The position numbers and the translations under genes are program-made. From the NCBI RefSeq assembly GCF_001540865.1, contig NC_033636.1, positions 3,830,184 through 3,894,183 of the forward strand: a stretch of 64,000 bases of DNA. The letters are read 5' to 3'. The DNA comes from Ananas comosus. Taxonomy: Eukaryota > Streptophyta > Magnoliopsida > Poales > Bromeliaceae. This document shows, piece after piece, positions 59,108-64,000 of the stretch (positions are counted from its first letter, which is position 1; each line of letters begins with the position of its first letter). The notes beneath the pieces were generated by a model, which searched no databases, was not told the origin of the DNA, and saw nothing but the letters and a program-made list of their open reading frames with translations.

Positions 59108-60570
59108 CTGATGACTTTGATAGTGCAACCTACTCTTGTGGAAAGAATTAAAGAAAAGTAAGTCTCCGATGTGGAGTTGCGATGGATTCGATCTAAGATG
59201 ATTGATGGTTGCACCGATGACTTTTCTGTGGACGGTGTTGGACTGATGCGCTTCCATGGACGGATCTGTGTACTGGCGGAATTGGCACTTAGAGAAGAAA
59301 TTCTTCAAGAGGCACGCCGAGCACCGTATGCTATACATCCGGGAGGCACCAAAATGTACAAGGACTTAAAGTTGTTTTATTGGTGGCCCGGTATGAAAAA
59401 GGATGTTAGTGAGTTTGTTGCTAGATGTTTAACTTGCCAACAGGTGAAAGCTGAGCACCGAGTTCCCGCTGGAAAGTTGCAGAGCTTATCGATACCAGTA
59501 TGGAAATGGGAGAAGATCACCATTGACTTTGTGATGGGTTTGCCCCCTCTCAGGCCGGACATGATGCTATTTGGGTGATCGTGGATAGGTTGACAAAATC
59601 GGCACATTTCGTACCTATCCACACTACTTGGACTGGTGAGAGACTCGCACAGGTATACTTGGATGAGATTGTGCGATTGCACGAGGTACCTACTTCTATT
59701 GTATCAGATCGAGATCCCCAATTTGTATCTCACTTTTGGCGGAGCTTACAGGATGCTTTCGGTACGCGCTTAGACTTCAGTACAGCTTTCCACCCCCAGA
59801 GTGACGGGCAGTCAGAGCGTACTATACAGACTCTCGAGGACATGCTTCGAGCCTGTGTGATTGACTTTCAGGGAGGATGGTCGCAGCATCTACCGATGGC
59901 AGAGTTTGCTTATAACAACAGTTATCAAGCAAGCATCAAGATGGCACCTTTCGAGGCACTCTATAGATGGAAGTGTAGATCGCCACTTCATTAGAGTGAA
60001 GTTGGCGAGAGATTGGTTTTAGGGCCAGATGTGCTCCAGGAAGTGGAGGATAAGGTTCCCATTGCTCGGGAGCGACTGTTGACAGCCCAGAGTAGGCAAA
60101 AGAGTTATGCTCACAGGCGTCGACGAGACTTGGAGTTTCAGATTGGTGATCATGTCTTCTTGAAAGTCTCGTCGACCAGAGGGATTAGAAGATTTGGAAT
60201 CCGGGGCAAGTTGAGCCCCCGATACATTGGACCGTATGAGATTTTGGAGCGTGTAGGCCCGGTAGCGTATCGACTCGCTCTACCTCCGAACCTATCGAGT
60301 GTACACAATGTATTTCATGCATCGGTCCTTCGGAAGTACATCCATGAGCCAGCTCATGTGCTTAACGCTACACCATTGGAGCTGAGAGAGGATTTGAGTT
60401 TCGAGGAGCAACCCGTGAAGATCCTAGCTCGCGAGGTGAAGAAACCACGGAATCGAGATATTCCGTATGTAAAGGTTCTTTGGAGCAACCACGAGGAGCG
60501 GGAGACCACGTGGGAGCTAAAGAGCGCGCTGCAGGAGCGCTATTCCCATCTTTTTCAGATGGAGTCTTGA
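59108..60570 (+). pseudogene. Tekay-type chromovirus integrase and chromodomain (element B)
   Basis: Starts at LQPTLVERIKEKQVSDVELR, just before integrase. The zinc-binding part has CLTCQQVKAEH, but the first His of HHCC is Arg (EARRAPYAIH). Core: [10 protein letters not shown] (Asp), [10 protein letters not shown] (Asp) and [13 protein letters not shown] (Glu) keep the DDE triad. The GPY/F-like region (FGIRGKLSPRYIGPYEIL) and chromodomain (REVKKPRNRDIPYVKVLW to YSHLF) follow. A frameshift near 59548 and a Trp-to-stop change near 59992 break it. Much less damaged than element A. Confidence 0.92.
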
Positions 60571-60624
60571 GGTATGTAGTTGCTTTGAGTTTCGCGGACG
60601 AAACTCCTTGTTAGGAGGGGTGAA

Positions 60625-63286
60625 TGTAGCACACTGGACTTGTGCAAATTGCGAGGTTCGAGTGATTGGATGTGTTTCGAGCTTTTCCACGCTTGGTGGA
60701 GGGTCGTAGAATGTTTTTCGACCTAAAAAGTTCGAAAACCTGGGTTCTGGACGAGTCCTGAGAGTTTTTACTCTCGGGGACCAGTCCCTGGCTGGGAAAG
60801 ACCGGTCCCCCCGGAATAGTATTGCGGCAACCTTGAGGCAACCGATCCCTGGCGGATGAGACCGGTCCCCGAGCGCGTCCACGCGAGGAGAGACCGGTCC
60901 CATGCGGGGAGAGACCGGTTCCCGAACATTGAATTTTCGGGGCAGGCCGAGAGACCGGTCCCATGTAGGGGAGACCGGTCCCTCAGTCCGAAAACTGCCC
61001 AGTCCGAGTTGATGCAATATTGGAAATTTAAGGGGCCTCTTCGGATTTTGTTACATTTGATGGCTTATACGGCCATTTCACCCTCTCCCTTTTTTCATTT
61101 CTCATTCTCCCATTCTCCCAACACCCTAGAGAGAAGAAGGAGAAGAAGGAAGAGAAGAAGAAGAAGGAGAAGAAGAGGAGGAGGATCTAGCTTGAGGACT
61201 TGGAGCATTTTCCTCTCCTTATTTTCCCACCTTGTTGGTGCTTAGAGGCTTGGTCTTGGAGCTTGGATTGGAGCTTCTAAGGAGGTTAGTTGCTCATTTC
61301 TTCCCTCTAGACCATGTTTTGTTGGTTTTTAGGAGATGAAACCCTAGAATGAGGTTTTAGGATTGATTTTGGGCATTTTGATTTTAGGGCTTTTGGAGCT
61401 CAATTTTTTGGATTAGAACCTTCCTCTAGGTTCCATTGGAAGGGTCCTAGCTTTCTTTTGGAGCTTGAGAGAGATTTTCTACTCCCTAGGTGAGTTTTTG
61501 CCCCTTTGCTTGTGGTGGTTAATGTTTGAGCCTAGAGTTGCTCGTAATGTTTGTTTATTTCTTCGCTTCTTACCTTTAGGGTACTTAGAGACTTGTGGGC
61601 AACTCCGTTCGGCGAAACGAAGGGTTTCGAGACGGTCGGTGGGTTTGACCTAGCCTAGCATATAAGAAATTCTCATATCCTATGTTTTATGCTTCGTAGA
61701 GTAAAAATTCATGCATTTCTATGATAAATGTATTTATTATGAATTTTAGAATGCTTAAAATGCCTATGTTACATACATTGTATTTTTGGACCCCTATAAA
61801 GTAGGAAACTTGCATATGAGGCTTATGTGTGCATTAGCATTCTTATGGGAGACTTGGGTTCCTATTTATATAGTACAATTGATCTATGTAAAGTGCCATT
61901 GGACTTAAACCCTAGTTGGACATGGAATTATTATAATGCCATAAAAGGGCAATGGACTAGATTGACATGTGAAATTGTGAGCTAATGTCATAAAGCAGCA
62001 TTGAGCTCGGGTAATGTGTGAACCTAGTGGATAGGGTCATTGAGAGAATTGGAACATGCTTGTACATCGAAATGTCTAAGTGTCATAAAGGGGCACTAAA
62101 CATAGTAAATGTTGGAACTTTACATTGTGACCTAGAGCTAGATCATTGAGATGCTAGTGACTATTACCATGTTAGAGACATGATGATTGTGTACTTAAGA
62201 CGATGATTACGCTTGTTTGTCATTTGTGCTCATTTGCACATGCTTGTGAGGGTCGCTCCCTACAAGCCGGCACTCCGGAGTTGGCCTACGCGACTTATGC
62301 TCGCTCGTGCGGTATCGAGAAACCTACGGGGTCGGGAGGGATAGACTCGTTCCTAAAGTGGGAATGCTGGAGCTACCACCAACACTTAGGTGGCACAAGC
62401 TGGACTACACTATGTAGGTCCTAGAACATGTTGGAAACAATGATATTGAACCGGAAAATGACTATCGCTACTAGATAGGCTTAGTAGTTTGATTACCTTA
62501 ACATGCTTATAGCATAGTGTTGGGACTTGTAGTATACATGATAGTCTTATTTGTTGCATCATAGTATACTTCGCTGCCATGATAGAGCATATTCATCATA
62601 CATTGATATAGTGGGTCATGATACCTACTTGCTCGTTATGTTGAGACATATTAGTCATGCTTGGACATACTTCATTCTGATAAAGTAGATGTACAACACA
62701 TGTGACATCATGTTTATTTGCGACATAGTAGTTTAGCATTTTAATCATGCTTTCATAAATGCAATCCATTTATTATTATTGTTGCTTTTGGACTTACCCT
62801 TTCTTTTGGGGTCTAGTGGTGCATTGAGCTGAGGTCAGTAATTGCCCACTGGGAACTATAAATTATAGTTCTCACGCCCTCTTTTTCTTGATGTTATTTC
62901 AGAGCCTTCCACGCCGGGAGAGGCTAGGGACCGCGGAAAGGGTATCGCCCCGAGCAAGCTTAGCTTCGAGGGACGCGTTGATAGGTGGTCTACCTCTCGT
63001 TGTTTTCTTTTTGGAGAGGTTGAGAGCTGTACCAGTGTAATAGAGACCACCCATTTTGTGTACTTTTTTGTGATGGTTATTGTATAACCTTATGTTTCCT
63101 CTTTATTACTTAGTTGTTCCATCTACTTTTGTCATTGATTATAGTTGTGTACTTGCTCTGATATCCCTAGTTGTAGATCATCTCTTGCTTTATTTTCGCT
63201 GTTGTTGTAGACGCCTTTTATGTGTAGATATATGGCTGGTCTGGGCGCGCTACCGGGAGGGCCTCTGCCAGTCCCGGGGCGTGACA
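60625..63286 (+). mobile_element. 3' LTR of chromovirus element B
   Basis: Starts TGTAGCACACTGG after GGAGGGGTGAA and ends GGGGCGTGACA, 2662 bp. It carries the ACCGGT palindrome cluster at about 60775-60990. Same family as the solo LTR at 9317-11979, which is only one base longer. Confidence 0.88.
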
Positions 63287-64000
63287 TGGCGTGTACTTTT
63301 TTTGGCGTTAGGAGTGGGAACAGTGAGCGGACTAGCTCTGAGCAGTGAGGTGTTAACAGGCTGCTATTGCTACTGTTATTGCCCCACCTCCAACACGGGA
63401 CATGGAAGCCTTTGCAGGTCAATCCGCAGGCACTGGATGCACTCTTTTGAGTTATGTTTGATGGTTTTACTGATGGAAATATCAAGGCGGATGTTTCGAC
63501 CTTTTGTGGGTTCCTTGTCAATGTGGTGTGTGTCGGATCTGACTAATGTACAGTCGTGATGTCAGATCTCTGCTCGTGCATTCTAGTGCATTATAGGGTT
63601 ATTGGTCGGATTGGTTCTTGTGTCAATGTAATGTGGCGTTGGAATGGCCTTGGTAAGTTTACCGAGAGGTTGGTTTACCTGTGGCACTGGAGTACTAAAA
63701 GCTTCAGGCCATGGGATGTTTAGGTTAGGTTAGGTTCCATAAGTGCTATTTGGTTTTACACATGAAACATGTTGTAGTGTTCGATGCTGGAGACTTGATT
63801 GGTGGTCCGAGTGATCTACTAGTTTCTACTGACTGTGGAGAGTACGTTCTCTTTTTTTATGGCTGGGTTAGGTCTATAAGGGGTTTTCCCCATCCCATAG
63901 AACAGGATTGAAAGTTGTGATGCAACAGACGTCAGTTGCATTAATAGCTTTCTTTCTATTTCATGGGTGCCTAGGTAACGGTTGTTGTTCAACCTCTGTA
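63287..64000. other. Unassigned sequence after element B
   Basis: GC-moderate with short open frames only. A piece reading DMEAFAGQSAG near 63400 might be decayed gag of another retroelement, but it is too short to be sure. No primer-binding site follows the LTR, which fits element B ending here. Confidence 0.4.

Overview
The window looks like the nuclear genome of a flowering plant, and probably a monocot. It is AT-rich and packed with transposons. It holds two spliced host genes: a heavy-metal-associated isoprenylated plant protein (HIPP) and the nuclear-encoded plastid Clp protease subunit ClpP3. A GC-rich first exon, Tekay/Del chromoviruses, PIF/Harbinger, CACTA, hAT and MULE elements and a Cassandra TRIM fit this. 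I cannot name the species.

Layout. 1-4242 is the three-exon HIPP gene; its upstream sequence is duplicated inside intron 2 and is interrupted by a single N. 4243-7755 is intergenic repeat-like DNA. 7761-12209 is a solo Ty1/copia LTR (TSD TCTAC) with a solo Ty3/gypsy LTR inside it (9317-11979, TSD CGTGT). 12254-14064 holds a gypsy LTR piece and the RNase H end of a copia pol. The 3' LTR of that copia copy (14065-22196) is split by a 6.36-kb CACTA element (14662-21024) that carries host gene fragments: the last two coding exons of eIF5A, the 5' exon of an O-fucosyltransferase-like gene, and two unidentified exon-like pieces. All lie on the minus strand, so a chimeric transcript is possible. 22197-26709 is a decayed MULE with a plant mobile domain (PMD), interrupted by a hAT element that itself holds a hairpin MITE.

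CLPP3 runs from 26778 to 46446 in five exons. Its ATG lies only 68 bp after the end of the MULE. About 18.8 kb of its 19.7 kb is intron. Intron 1 holds a complete-looking two-gene PIF/Harbinger element. Intron 2 (12 kb) holds gypsy LTRs, a 1.7-kb fold-back element with arms over 500 bp, a Cassandra TRIM with 5S-rRNA-like LTRs, and a MULE-type MITE. A tRNA-derived SINE with a 13-bp TSD lies 0.4 kb downstream.

48-64 kb is a second, badly broken MULE/PMD, a 100-bp assembly gap, and two nested Tekay-type chromoviruses (gag-pol, integrase, chromodomain and LTRs). Reading-frame breaks pile up on both sides of the gap, so some of the decay there may be uncorrected sequence rather than mutation.

The most interesting material is the gene-capturing CACTA element, the MULE/PMD family marked by clusters of CGGTGAATGGTTCACCG-type palindromes, and the long-armed fold-back element. 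All identifications come from reading motifs and repeats by eye; no database search was run.
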